Assembly: GCA_946186125.1 (NCBI GenBank)
Contig: CAMHLZ010000039.1
Coordinates: 1-36,433 of the forward strand
Length of the DNA: 36,433 nucleotides
DNA from: an uncultured Lachnospira sp.
Lineage (GTDB): Bacteria; Bacillota; Clostridia; Lachnospirales; Lachnospiraceae
Direction: 5' to 3'
The notes below the pieces were generated by a model, which was not told where the DNA came from, searched no databases, and saw only the letters and a program-made list of their open reading frames with translations. How positions within the stretch are numbered: the stretch's first letter is position 1; the number at the start of each line of letters is the position of its first letter. Position numbers and translations under genes: made by a program. Shown piece by piece: positions 9,058 to 16,405 of this stretch.

Positions 9058-10449
9058 ATGAAGCATAAGTGTATATATTGTGGAATAGATAAAGATTTAT
9101 CGGAGTCGGATATAATTCCTGATGCACTTACGAATGCACGTGTTTTGAATAAAAATGTTTGCAGAATAAAACATAATAATAGATTTAGTGATATGTTTGA
9201 AAGTGAAGTAATAGAGGCGCTAGGCTTTATTACTAATGAACTAGATATTAAATCAAGCAAAGGGAAAAAATATGCAGCATATGATGCAGCTATAACCATA
9301 GAAGGTGTTGATTATAATCTGAAACTTCATGGTGACAATGAAATATTCAACGGTAAAGTGCTGAAATCATCAGATAATACACATATGATAAGTTCTTATG
9401 ATAGAGCTTTAAAAATTGCAAAGGGTGAAAGTAAGGTTGAGATGCTGGATGTTAATATGATTGAGATTGAAAAGAAGGTTAGAATAAATAATGGTATCTT
9501 TTTTGAAATTTCAATGTATAGAATGCTTTCTAAAATAGCGTTTGAATGGTATTGTGCGAAAAACGATGTTTCTGATCATTACAATGAGTTTGATGATATA
9601 GTAGGATTTATAACCACTGGAAATGGAATTAATCCAGTTAGTATAGTTCAAGAAGAGGCTCTATATGAAATGATAGATCAAGAAGTTAATTTAGGTAGCC
9701 ATACTTTGATTGCATTTGAAAAGCATGGTGGGGAAGTTGATGTACTTATTTCCCTTTTTGGGTTATTAATGTATAGGGTTGTTGTAACCAAAAAGAGACC
9801 AAACAATTGTAATAATAATTTTTTGTATACAGAATTAAGAACAGATTCATCTAGGAAGGAGATAATACACCAGTCGATGGAGGAGGCAGAATTAAAGTTT
9901 GCACAAAATTTTGCCCCAGAAAACTTTATAAGTGCTGGTGTTGTAAACGGAGTAACGCTTATGGCACCAAAGAATATTTCGCCAGTCTCTGACATGGTGT
10001 TATATCCTATTTTATTTAATGTGGTACAATATCTCTCTTCAGTTAATGAGGATGCAATGGAACCAAATCCTAAGATAAATAAAATATTTTTGGAGAGATT
10101 GAAAAATATAACCCAAGCGTCAACATTACAAAAGAAGTCAATTAAAAGATTTGTTAATGAAACTTTTTATGATGGACATGAAAGAATAGTATTAAATCCG
10201 TATACAAGTAATAAAAAAGCAATCGTTATGTTTTATGCTGTATATTTAATAGGAATCAGTAAAGAAGAAATATTAGATGATAAAATTTTGCAAAAAATAC
10301 TTAAAGAAGGTTTAACATGTTCAGCAAATGGAGACTTTATTGTAGACGATGATACAGAAAATAGGCTTAAAAGTATAATGATGAAAAATGAAAACTATTC
10401 AGAGATACTTGAAATAGGTGCAGCAAAAGTTATGAATTGGAAAAATTAA
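9058..10449 (+). CDS. Divergent HNH-endonuclease-like protein
   Basis: A 463-residue protein preceded by GGGAGG nine bases before ATG. Only the first ~45 residues are recognisable: CIYCG (Cys5, Cys8), then SDIIPDAL where HNH_5-type nucleases usually have EHIIP.AL, then VCRIKHNNRF (Cys35, His39, Asn40) resembling the VCxxCNxxF end of the motif. The usual catalytic His is Asp18 here and the fourth zinc Cys appears to be His39, so activity is uncertain. The remaining ~410 residues match no family I recognise; they are soluble and charged with no membrane helix. The gene lies between the core rlmD unit and the serine recombinases and is richer in A/T than the core genes, which suggests acquisition. 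A defence or element-linked nuclease role is a guess. Confidence 0.5.
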   Translation: MKHKCIYCGIDKDLSESDIIPDALTNARVLNKNVCRIKHNNRFSDMFESEVIEALGFITNELDIKSSKGKKYAAYDAAITIEGVDYNLKLHGDNEIFNGKVLKSSDNTHMISSYDRALKIAKGESKVEMLDVNMIEIEKKVRINNGIFFEISMYRMLSKIAFEWYCAKNDVSDHYNEFDDIVGFITTGNGINPVSIVQEEALYEMIDQEVNLGSHTLIAFEKHGGEVDVLISLFGLLMYRVVVTKKRPNNCNNNFLYTELRTDSSRKEIIHQSMEEAELKFAQNFAPENFISAGVVNGVTLMAPKNISPVSDMVLYPILFNVVQYLSSVNEDAMEPNPKINKIFLERLKNITQASTLQKKSIKRFVNETFYDGHERIVLNPYTSNKKAIVMFYAVYLIGISKEEILDDKILQKILKEGLTCSANGDFIVDDDTENRLKSIMMKNENYSEILEIGAAKVMNWKN

Positions 10450-10451
10450 AG

Positions 10452-10493
10452 AAAACTCATCATCAGAGGATGTATTCATTGATTATGAGTTTT
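10452..10493. terminator. Inverted repeat between convergent genes, possible weak terminator
   Basis: AAAACTCAT (10452-10460) and ATGAGTTTT (10485-10493) are perfect 9-bp complementary arms separated by 24 bases. They lie between the convergent HNH-like and recombinase genes. A/T-rich arms and a long loop make it a weak hairpin; it could instead mark the element end. No matching direct repeat was found by eye on the far side of the satellite. Confidence 0.35.
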
Positions 10494-10511
10494 GTTGTTG
10501 GCGATACAATT

Positions 10512-12086
10512 TTAATTTGAATTATTTATTTCCACTATCATCCCGGACTTAAATTCCACTTGTACCTTATCATCATACACCACGATTCTTTCAACCATTC
10601 TTTTGACAAGCGTCTCGTCAAATTCAGTGAGCTCGGTGGATTGTGATTTGATAAAATCGTAGAGTTCCTTGAGCCTGTTGACCTGGTCATCGCGGGTGGC
10701 TCCATCGGTGAGAGTATTTTGCTTAAGTTCACGGTAGTGGAAGATTTCTTCTGCGATGGAATTGTATTCTTCCTTGTTGTTAGCTTTGTTGATGAGTTCT
10801 TTCTGGAGTTCCAGAAGGTGCTTGTCAATCTCAATTTCTGAAATGGCAGCAGATTTCTTGACTACCTGTGCAATGTGGTTTTGCAGAACTTTCAAATATT
10901 CTTTTTTGGAAGAGAATACTTGGTTGATAGCCTGGATGACACTGTTCTTTAATTCTTCTTCGCCTATGGTTCTTGCTGTACAAGGGATGGTGCTTCGTGA
11001 GCGGTCTAGGCGGCTGGAACAGCGCCATACAATAGATTTACAACCGTGGTTATTCCAATGGATTCTTCGGAAGAAATCTTCGCAGTTGCCACAGATAACC
11101 ATCTTAGAAAATACATGGTTGGAAGTGTAAGAGCAGGCTCTACCATTATGGTCTTTCTTGGTGCTGCGTCTTCTTACAAGTTCTTCCTGCACTAATAGGA
11201 ATATATCTTTTGGAATAATGGCTTCGTGGTCATTCTCAACATAGTATTGAGGTGCGGAACCATTATTTTTTATCCTTGTTTTGGTAAGGAAATCTGTTGT
11301 AATTGTTTTCTGTAAAAGCGCATCACCCATATATTTTTCATTTTGAAGAATTTTATTTATGGTGCTTGTATGCCATCTTTTACCGCCTGCGCCGGTAAGT
11401 AATCCGTCGGCTTCAAGTCCTGCAGCAATCTTATCCATGCTAGAGCCTTCAAGGTATTCGCGATAGATTTGTTTTACTGTTTCAGCTTGTTCAGGGTCAA
11501 TGATAAGATTACCCTCGGCATCCTTGGTATAGCCTAAGAAACGATTGTGGTTTACTTGTACCTTGCCCTGTTGGTAGCGGTATTGGATACCCATTTTTAC
11601 ATTTTGACTGAGGGACTGTGATTCCTGCTGTGCGAGTGAAGCCATGATGGTTATAAGGACTTCGCCCTTGGCATCAAGGGTATTGATATTCTCTTTTTCG
11701 AAGAATACAGGAATATTCTTTTCCTTGAGCTGTCGTATATATTTTAAACAGTCCAGTGTATTTCTGGCAAATCGGCTGATGGATTTAGTGATAATCATAT
11801 CGATATTGCCGGCATCACATTCTGCAATCATGCGATTGAATTCTTCGCGCTTTTTTGTGTTGGTTCCAGAGATACCATCGTCAGCGAATATGCCTGCAAG
11901 AGTCCATTCAGGATGGCTTTTAATATATTCTGTATAGTGTTCAATCTGGGCTTCATAGCTGGTAGCCTGCTCATCGCTGTCTGTACTGACACGGCAATAC
12001 GCTGCGACACGAAGCTTTGGCTTTTCACTCTGTTTTATATTATTTCCGACTTGTGGTTTTGCCGGAATTACCATAACATTTGCCAT
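10512..12086 (-). CDS. Large serine recombinase (intact)
   Basis: A 524-residue large serine recombinase. The N-terminal resolvase domain (about 25-175) has the catalytic Ser34 in [10 protein letters not shown] and the Arg-containing stretch [11 protein letters not shown]. It is followed by the Recombinase domain (about 190-290; [18 protein letters not shown]), a zinc-ribbon region ([11 protein letters not shown], later WRCSS) and a C-terminal coiled-coil segment rich in Lys/Glu. Such enzymes integrate and excise clostridial elements (TndX-like) at short target sites, often using a two-base core. Its ATG overlaps the stop of the upstream recombinase-domain gene by one base (TAATG), with GAGGTG upstream. 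It is the only one of the three neighbouring genes that looks catalytically complete. Confidence 0.92.
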   Translation of the reverse strand: MANVMVIPAKPQVGNNIKQSEKPKLRVAAYCRVSTDSDEQATSYEAQIEHYTEYIKSHPEWTLAGIFADDGISGTNTKKREEFNRMIAECDAGNIDMIITKSISRFARNTLDCLKYIRQLKEKNIPVFFEKENINTLDAKGEVLITIMASLAQQESQSLSQNVKMGIQYRYQQGKVQVNHNRFLGYTKDAEGNLIIDPEQAETVKQIYREYLEGSSMDKIAAGLEADGLLTGAGGKRWHTSTINKILQNEKYMGDALLQKTITTDFLTKTRIKNNGSAPQYYVENDHEAIIPKDIFLLVQEELVRRRSTKKDHNGRACSYTSNHVFSKMVICGNCEDFFRRIHWNNHGCKSIVWRCSSRLDRSRSTIPCTARTIGEEELKNSVIQAINQVFSSKKEYLKVLQNHIAQVVKKSAAISEIEIDKHLLELQKELINKANNKEEYNSIAEEIFHYRELKQNTLTDGATRDDQVNRLKELYDFIKSQSTELTEFDETLVKRMVERIVVYDDKVQVEFKSGMIVEINNSN

Positions 12087-12502
12087 TATAACACCTCGCT
12101 TTCGATAAGACTGTAGATGTATTCTGCTTGCTTAAATGGATCAGGGAAACTATCATCAGCCTTCTTCATAGAAAAATGTGTAGGAGCATATTTGGTTGAT
12201 ACCTTTGGCACTTTATTGGTGCGTCCTAATTTATCTGCGCGCCTATGAAGTTCCTGCGTTGCAAGTGCAAATGTATTTTTATCAATAATGGCAGGATAGA
12301 AGTCATCGCCAATGTAATGTGTGTTGGTAAGTAATCTCTTTGCAGTGCCATGATAGGTTTCAATGCCTGCATTTTTAGCTGCATCTGTAAGTGACATGCC
12401 AGCAAGGTAATTCTCGTATAAGCATCTGATTTTTGCGGCAGCAGTTTCGTCAATAACTGCAATGCCATCTGTAATTGTATATCCGTATGGTGTGTGTCCC
12501 AT
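12086..12502 (-). CDS. Recombinase-domain protein lacking the catalytic domain
   Basis: A 138-residue protein that matches only the DNA-binding Recombinase part of large serine recombinases: [13 protein letters not shown], a helix stretch with [26 protein letters not shown], and [18 protein letters not shown]. There is no resolvase domain and no catalytic serine. It has its own start and ribosome site (GAAAGGA) and overlaps the next gene by one base, so it appears to be a real gene in a three-gene recombinase operon rather than debris. The likely role is an accessory DNA-binding subunit or directionality helper for the neighbouring recombinase; this is inference from context. Confidence 0.75.
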   Translation of the reverse strand: MGHTPYGYTITDGIAVIDETAAAKIRCLYENYLAGMSLTDAAKNAGIETYHGTAKRLLTNTHYIGDDFYPAIIDKNTFALATQELHRRADKLGRTNKVPKVSTKYAPTHFSMKKADDSFPDPFKQAEYIYSLIESEVL

Positions 12503-12506
12503 AGTG

Positions 12507-14062
12507 TCACATCCTTTCTCTTAGTAATAATCCGCATTTAAGTTCAAAGCCAATTTCATCCCTTGAGAATACAATGATTCACTTTACAAATTGCTTAAAT
12601 AAGCTTTCATCGTATTCTGTGAGCATGGAAGAACGCTTGACAAAATGTAGGAATGAAGTGAGTTCTGTAAGTCTCGCATTTCCTTCGAGAACATTTAAGG
12701 AAAGAGACTCTTTTTCGGTTTTATAGTTCTCTGCTTGCAAAGAAAGTGCATTACATTCTCGGTTGTAAAGCACCTTGTCTATATAGCCCTGTGCCATCAA
12801 TTTGGTTAATGTCTCTTTCTGCTCGGCATTTTGAAACAGTAGAATTTCCAACTCTCTGATGCGATTTATATTATCCTCTGCACAGTTGTCGCCTACGGTT
12901 TCGTATAAAGGCTTTAGTACATAACGGTGTCCGTAAATCAACTTATTCATCATTGTGGTAAAAGCGCATTTAATATCATCATCTCGAATGTAAAGCATGG
13001 TGCATTTACTTGGATTTTCAAGATGGGTATTACAGCACCAGGCAACATATTTACTTCTTGTAGAAGTGTGGATTCTTCGCTTGAAACTGTTATTACACTC
13101 GGTGCAAATGATATTCCCGGAAAAAGCATATCTGTTTTGATATTTTACGCTGCCTTTGGAAATGCCTTTTTCAGCAGCATGCTGATGCAGTAGAGTAGCA
13201 ACCTTTTAAAATCCTCATGGCTAATGATTGCTTCATGGTGTTCCGTCATCATATATTGGTCTTTCTGACCTGTGTTGGTATGGCGATTGAAATTGCAATC
13301 TGTGTAAGTCTTTTGAAAAATGACATCGCCAGTATATTTCTCATTGGTGAGAATGCCGCGAACGGAAGTGCCAGTCCAACGTCCACCTTTCTTGGGAGGT
13401 ACGCATTCATCATTTAACGCAGATGCAATAGCCTGTGTTCCTATACCGGCAAGAGCATCGGAAAATATTCTTTTTACAATGGCAGCTTGCTCGGGGGCAA
13501 TAACCATATTTTCACCATTCCAAGTATAGCCATAAGGTGGATAGCTGATTTTGTAAGTTCCATCCATGAAACGCTTTTGTATACCACATTTGTTATTTTG
13601 AGAAATGGATACGGATTCTTCTTCGGCCATACTACTTAGGATAGATAGGAACAACTTACTTTCCATTGAGCCTGTGTTGATATTTTCCTTTTCAAAAAAT
13701 ACAGGAATATTCATATCAAGAAGTATTCTCACAAGTTCAAGGAAGTCTGTTGTTTTTCTGGAAAAGCGACTGATGGACTTGGTAATGATAAAATCTATCA
13801 GTCCACGCTCACAATTTGCAATCATACGATTTAGTTCTGTACGCTTTTCTGTTTTGGTTCCTGTGATACCTTCATCATAGTAGATGCCGGCATATTCCCA
13901 GTCTTTTCTCCTGTTGATATAAGTCTCGTAATGTTTTCTTTGTGCATCGAGACTCTCAAGCTGGGCGCTATTGTCTGTCGATACACGACAATAGGCTGCA
14001 ACTCTTAGCTTGGTCTGTGATTGCAGTGATACATTTTCTGCAATCTTAGTTACTTTCTTCAT
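12507..14062 (-). pseudogene. Second large serine recombinase, broken by a frameshift and a nonsense codon
   Basis: The N-terminal ORF (13145-14062) has the resolvase domain with Ser28 ([10 protein letters not shown]) and the Recombinase domain, then leaves frame near 13204-13211, in the A/T run TTTTAAAA. From there the -1 frame continues the protein without a gap: VATLLHQHAAEKGIS, the zinc ribbon ICTECNNSFKRR and WCCNTHLENPSKC, then the C-terminal coiled coil. This fits loss of one A. A second lesion is TGA at 12579-12581; reading through it gives IIVFSRDEIGFELKCG, a normal family C-terminus, ending at TGA 12507-12509 beside the next gene's ribosome site. The ancestral protein was about 518 residues. 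Two independent lesions argue against a sequencing error alone. Confidence 0.88.
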
Positions 14063-14282
14063 CTAATTCGCCTCCTTTGGTAGTGTCATATATTACCTCT
14101 TCATTTGGTGGATAGCAACGAATAACGGGCATGATATCCGCCAGAAATGATGAGAAATATAGGCGATTTAAAGAAGTTATTTTGTTATATTCTGACAAGG
14201 AAATAAGTCCAGAAGAAAGAAGAGAATCTGTGATTTTCTGGGCGCGATAATAGTCAAATTCGCTTTCTGTATTAATAAACAT
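14046..14282 (-). CDS. Small SHOCT-like protein upstream of the recombinase
   Basis: A 78-residue protein whose middle part, QKITDSLLSSGLISLSEYNK, resembles the short SHOCT helical motif (leucine, then a GxIxxxEY/F turn). A conserved-looking C-terminal segment follows (FLADIMPVIRCYPPNEE). The last 17 bases overlap the start of the recombinase pseudogene, so it was probably translated in the same operon. Small proteins of this kind often precede serine recombinases in clostridial elements. Function is unknown; an adaptor or oligomerisation role is only suggested by the SHOCT resemblance. No mutations are evident in it. Confidence 0.6.
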   Translation of the reverse strand: MFINTESEFDYYRAQKITDSLLSSGLISLSEYNKITSLNRLYFSSFLADIMPVIRCYPPNEEVIYDTTKGGELDEESN

Positions 14283-14334
14283 TGTATAGGTCTCCCTTCG
14301 AGTAAGATTCCCTCGGATTGACCATGATTGGCGC

Positions 14335-14356
14335 GCAGGGATTAGATAATCCCTGC
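14335..14356. repeat. Perfect palindrome, 10-bp arms with GA centre
   Basis: Arms GCAGGGATTA (14335-14344) and TAATCCCTGC (14347-14356) are perfectly complementary around the dinucleotide GA. It lies in the ~120-bp gap between the SHOCT-like gene and the capsid pseudogene. It could be an operator, a recombinase or resolution site (a two-base core is typical of serine recombinases), or a hairpin. No clear T-run follows on the minus strand; TATTTGACTATTTTT follows on the plus strand. Confidence 0.6.
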
Positions 14357-14369
14357 TATTTGACTATTT

Positions 14370-14404
14370 TTGACTTTGATTTACGATAGATTGACTCTGA
14401 TTTT
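14370..14404. repeat. TTGACTCTGATT repeats, left copy of the bracketing pair
   Basis: TTGACTTTGATT (14370-14381) and TTGACTCTGATT (14391-14402) lie right after the capsid gene's ancestral stop. The 25 bases 14380-14404 match 16227-16251 at 22 positions, in the same orientation, so the terminase-capsid pair is flanked by direct repeats. Confidence 0.65.
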
Positions 14405-15428
14405 ATTTTGATTCTAATTTGATGCATTTTACAGCTTCAGGAAGCATAAGTTTTGCATCAACACGTTCGCTGACAGTGTATCCTACAAATCCGCGGTCAG
14501 CGAAACGTTCTACAAGGCGTTTCATAGTACGCTTGCCTCTTTCTGCAATCCAAAGATAACTGAAATCACCGTAGAGAACAGGAGTGTCACAGAGATTTGC
14601 TTCTGGATCTTCGCTATTTAATGCATCTGTAACATATACAGGAGTGCCTAATAACTGGGCAGGCTCATTGTCCTTAAGATTGCTTGTCCAAGCAGGTCAG
14701 CCATTGTACAATTTAATCTTGCGAAGGTGAAGATAGGCATCGGTTGACATGATATATACTGCATTTTTACGGTATGGAGCCTTTACAGAATAGTAAAGGT
14801 CAATCATATCATCTAAAGTGAGTTCATCGATAGAAGCGACCTTGCGAGCAACACCTGCCTGGTATGCAATTTCGGTAGGCTTGCCATTACCATCACCATT
14901 GAAGAATGCATATTCTTCAGCGATGCCAAGTCTTTCACCAAAGGATTCCTTGATGTAGGCTTCGAGGTCAATGCCGGAATCTTCGAGCATTTCGTCTGAA
15001 ACTAAGATGGCATCACCGAGTTTATAGGCATCGATAACAATCTGTCCGAATGTCTCATCACCGAAATCAAAGGAGCCACCTTCCTGTACCCAGGATGCTG
15101 CCGCATGTGAGTTGACAGTAGGAATCTTAAGACGGTGAGTAGTAGTGATGGTTGTGGCAAGTCTGCGAAGAATGCTCTTCTCAGAAAGTGCTTGTACAAG
15201 TTCCTTATCATAGCTGTCAGGAACAAGATATCCACCAGCACCATCGCTGCCTTCCTTAAGTTCATTGGTTGGCATGCCTGTGTGCAAGTGGTCAAAGAAT
15301 GCCTTTCTGTAGGCTGTGTCATCTTTAGTCTTTTTAGCTGCGGCAGACTTTGTGCCATTAAATTCTTCCGCCATCTTATCAAGGCGTGCCTTTAAAGTAT
15401 CAACTGTTTCGTTATAATATTTATTCAT
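14403..15428 (-). pseudogene. HK97-type phage major capsid protein, interrupted by TGA
   Basis: The first 243 codons encode a HK97-fold capsid protein: an N-terminal helical part (DTLKARLDKMAEEF), GAGGYLVPDSYDKELVQAL, ITTTHRLKIPTV, WVQEGGSFDFGD, AEEYAFFNGDGNGKP and DAYLHLRKIKLYNG. TGA at 14697-14699 then interrupts it. The same frame continues for 97 more codons with typical C-terminal capsid features (PAQLLGTPVYVTDAL, DTPVLYGDFSYLWIAERGK, RGFVGYTVSERVDAKLMLPEAVKCI) and ends in TAA at 14403-14405. The whole product would be ~341 residues plus one replaced codon; CGA-to-TGA is the simplest change. GGAGG precedes the ATG. The remaining fragment lacks the C-terminal part of the fold and probably cannot assemble. 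Confidence 0.87.
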
Positions 15429-15448
15429 TTTTATGTACCTCCATATAA

Positions 15449-16006
15449 TTAGTATCTGTGGGCTTCACGTGCGCGAAGGAGTCTTTCCATCGCATCGTCC
15501 TGTGGAGATGGCCCAGAGAAATCCACAGAACAGTTTTCTTTCACAATCTAGTAAATCTGAAACCATGCAGCATTGGCCTGTTTCATATATTCTCTTGCCA
15601 TAGATACATATGGAGAGGATGTTACAGTTCCAGTTGGCTTTTTGGCTAGGAAACCAAATTGTGTGATTGCTTCTTCACATTGAATCCAACGAGCAACTGA
15701 CATTGCATAGGATTCAATCTGTTGACTGGTTACGATGTGGTCACACTTGCGCTCATGAAGCCAACTCCAAGTTTCCTTGAAGATTTCCTCTGCGCAGGTG
15801 ATAGTTCCATCTTTCTGAGTTGCTTTTAAATAATCTTTGACTGGTGGCATTTCAACACCCTGTAGCGCTTCTGTAGTATCATCAAAATCCATAACAGTAA
15901 GTTTACGTCCGCCGGGATTTCCATTGGCATATTTTTCTATCACAGCTTTAGGCTTTCTGCCTGCGCTAGGTCTTTGTCCGCCACGAGTTGTACCATCTTT
16001 TGACAT
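15449..16006 (-). pseudogene. P27-family small terminase subunit, interrupted by TAG
   Basis: A 152-codon ORF beginning MSKDGTTRGGQRPSAGRKPK, with the family's GNPGGRKL, an alpha-helical core with ETWSWLHERKCDHIVTSQQI and the end SMAREYMKQANAAWFQIY. TAG at 15548-15550 stops it. Reading on in the same frame gives IVKENCSVDFSGPSPQDDAM, then ERLLRAREAHRY and TAA at 15449-15451, a normal ending for this family, so the ancestral length was ~185 residues and CAG-to-TAG is the simplest change. GGAGG sits seven bases before the ATG. TerS recognises packaging sites; in satellites it redirects a helper's large terminase. The loss is confined to ~34 residues, so partial function is possible. The capsid gene starts 20 nt further on. 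Confidence 0.86.
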
Positions 16007-16405
16007 GATAGTTCCTCCATTTCTGTTTGATTTTTAGGTTTTTTACCTTTGAATTCGCTGTTGGTGTGTATTCTGGCAAGGCCTCGTTTTCCAAGTAGTT
16101 GTCTGTAGGGATAAATAGGCCCCCACCGGTTAACGATTGCGGGTTCAAAGGTAAATGGTTAGTATTCTATTGTCACCTTTTGGGATTGTTGTCTAAGATT
16201 GTCTGAGTTTGACTCTGATTTGAAATTTTGCGAATGATTGACTCTGATTTTCATGAATGCACCAATTGTATAGGTGCGGGAAAGTGTCCGTTGTGTCACG
16301 TGTCCACCAATGATAAGAATTATAATAAATGAAAGATATATGATTTCATTTCTTTTATTTGTGTTATTCTTATACAGTAAGGACAAAGGACTGAAAGGAC
16401 ACATA
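16007..16405. other. 400-bp non-coding region between primase and terminase genes
   Basis: No convincing gene is seen. It holds the TTGACTCTGATT-type repeats (16189-16251), an inverted repeat AAATGAAA/TTTCATTT (16327-16334 and 16344-16351) just after the primase gene that could act as a weak terminator, and a short GCACC/GGTGC inverted repeat near 16260-16280. A 31-codon minus-strand ORF (16159-16254) covers the repeats but has no good ribosome site. The place, repeats and A/T content would fit a replication origin or promoter region of the element. Confidence 0.45.
16189..16251. repeat. TTGACTCTGATT iteron-like cluster, right copy of the bracketing pair
   Basis: Two exact copies of TTGACTCTGATT (16209-16220 and 16238-16249) and two degenerate ones, TTGTCTAAGATT (16189-16200) and TTGTCTGAGTTT (16199-16210), which are spaced ten bases apart, one helical turn. 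The last 25 bases repeat those after the capsid gene (14380-14404) with three mismatches. Candidate functions are iterons for the adjacent primase-helicase, regulator sites, or scars of module exchange. Confidence 0.65.

Noticed and set aside
13200-13215. Programmed frameshift in the second recombinase
   Set aside because: The codons at the break (GAT TTT AAA AGG) do not give a slippery heptamer that re-pairs in the -1 frame, so loss of one A is the better explanation.
12507-16006. Reassigned TGA/TAG codons instead of pseudogenes
   Set aside because: Intact genes in the window end at TGA (rlmD, hsdM) and TAG (yhaM, hsdR, jetB), so both are stops here, and the recombinase also has a true frameshift. 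Occasional suppression is not excluded.
15966-16148. 60-codon minus-strand ORF just upstream of the small terminase
   Set aside because: Starts with TTG without a ribosome site and overlaps the terminase start in another frame.
16159-16254. 31-codon minus-strand ORF over the TTGACTCTGATT repeats
   Set aside because: No ribosome site; its apparent coding content is created by the repeats.
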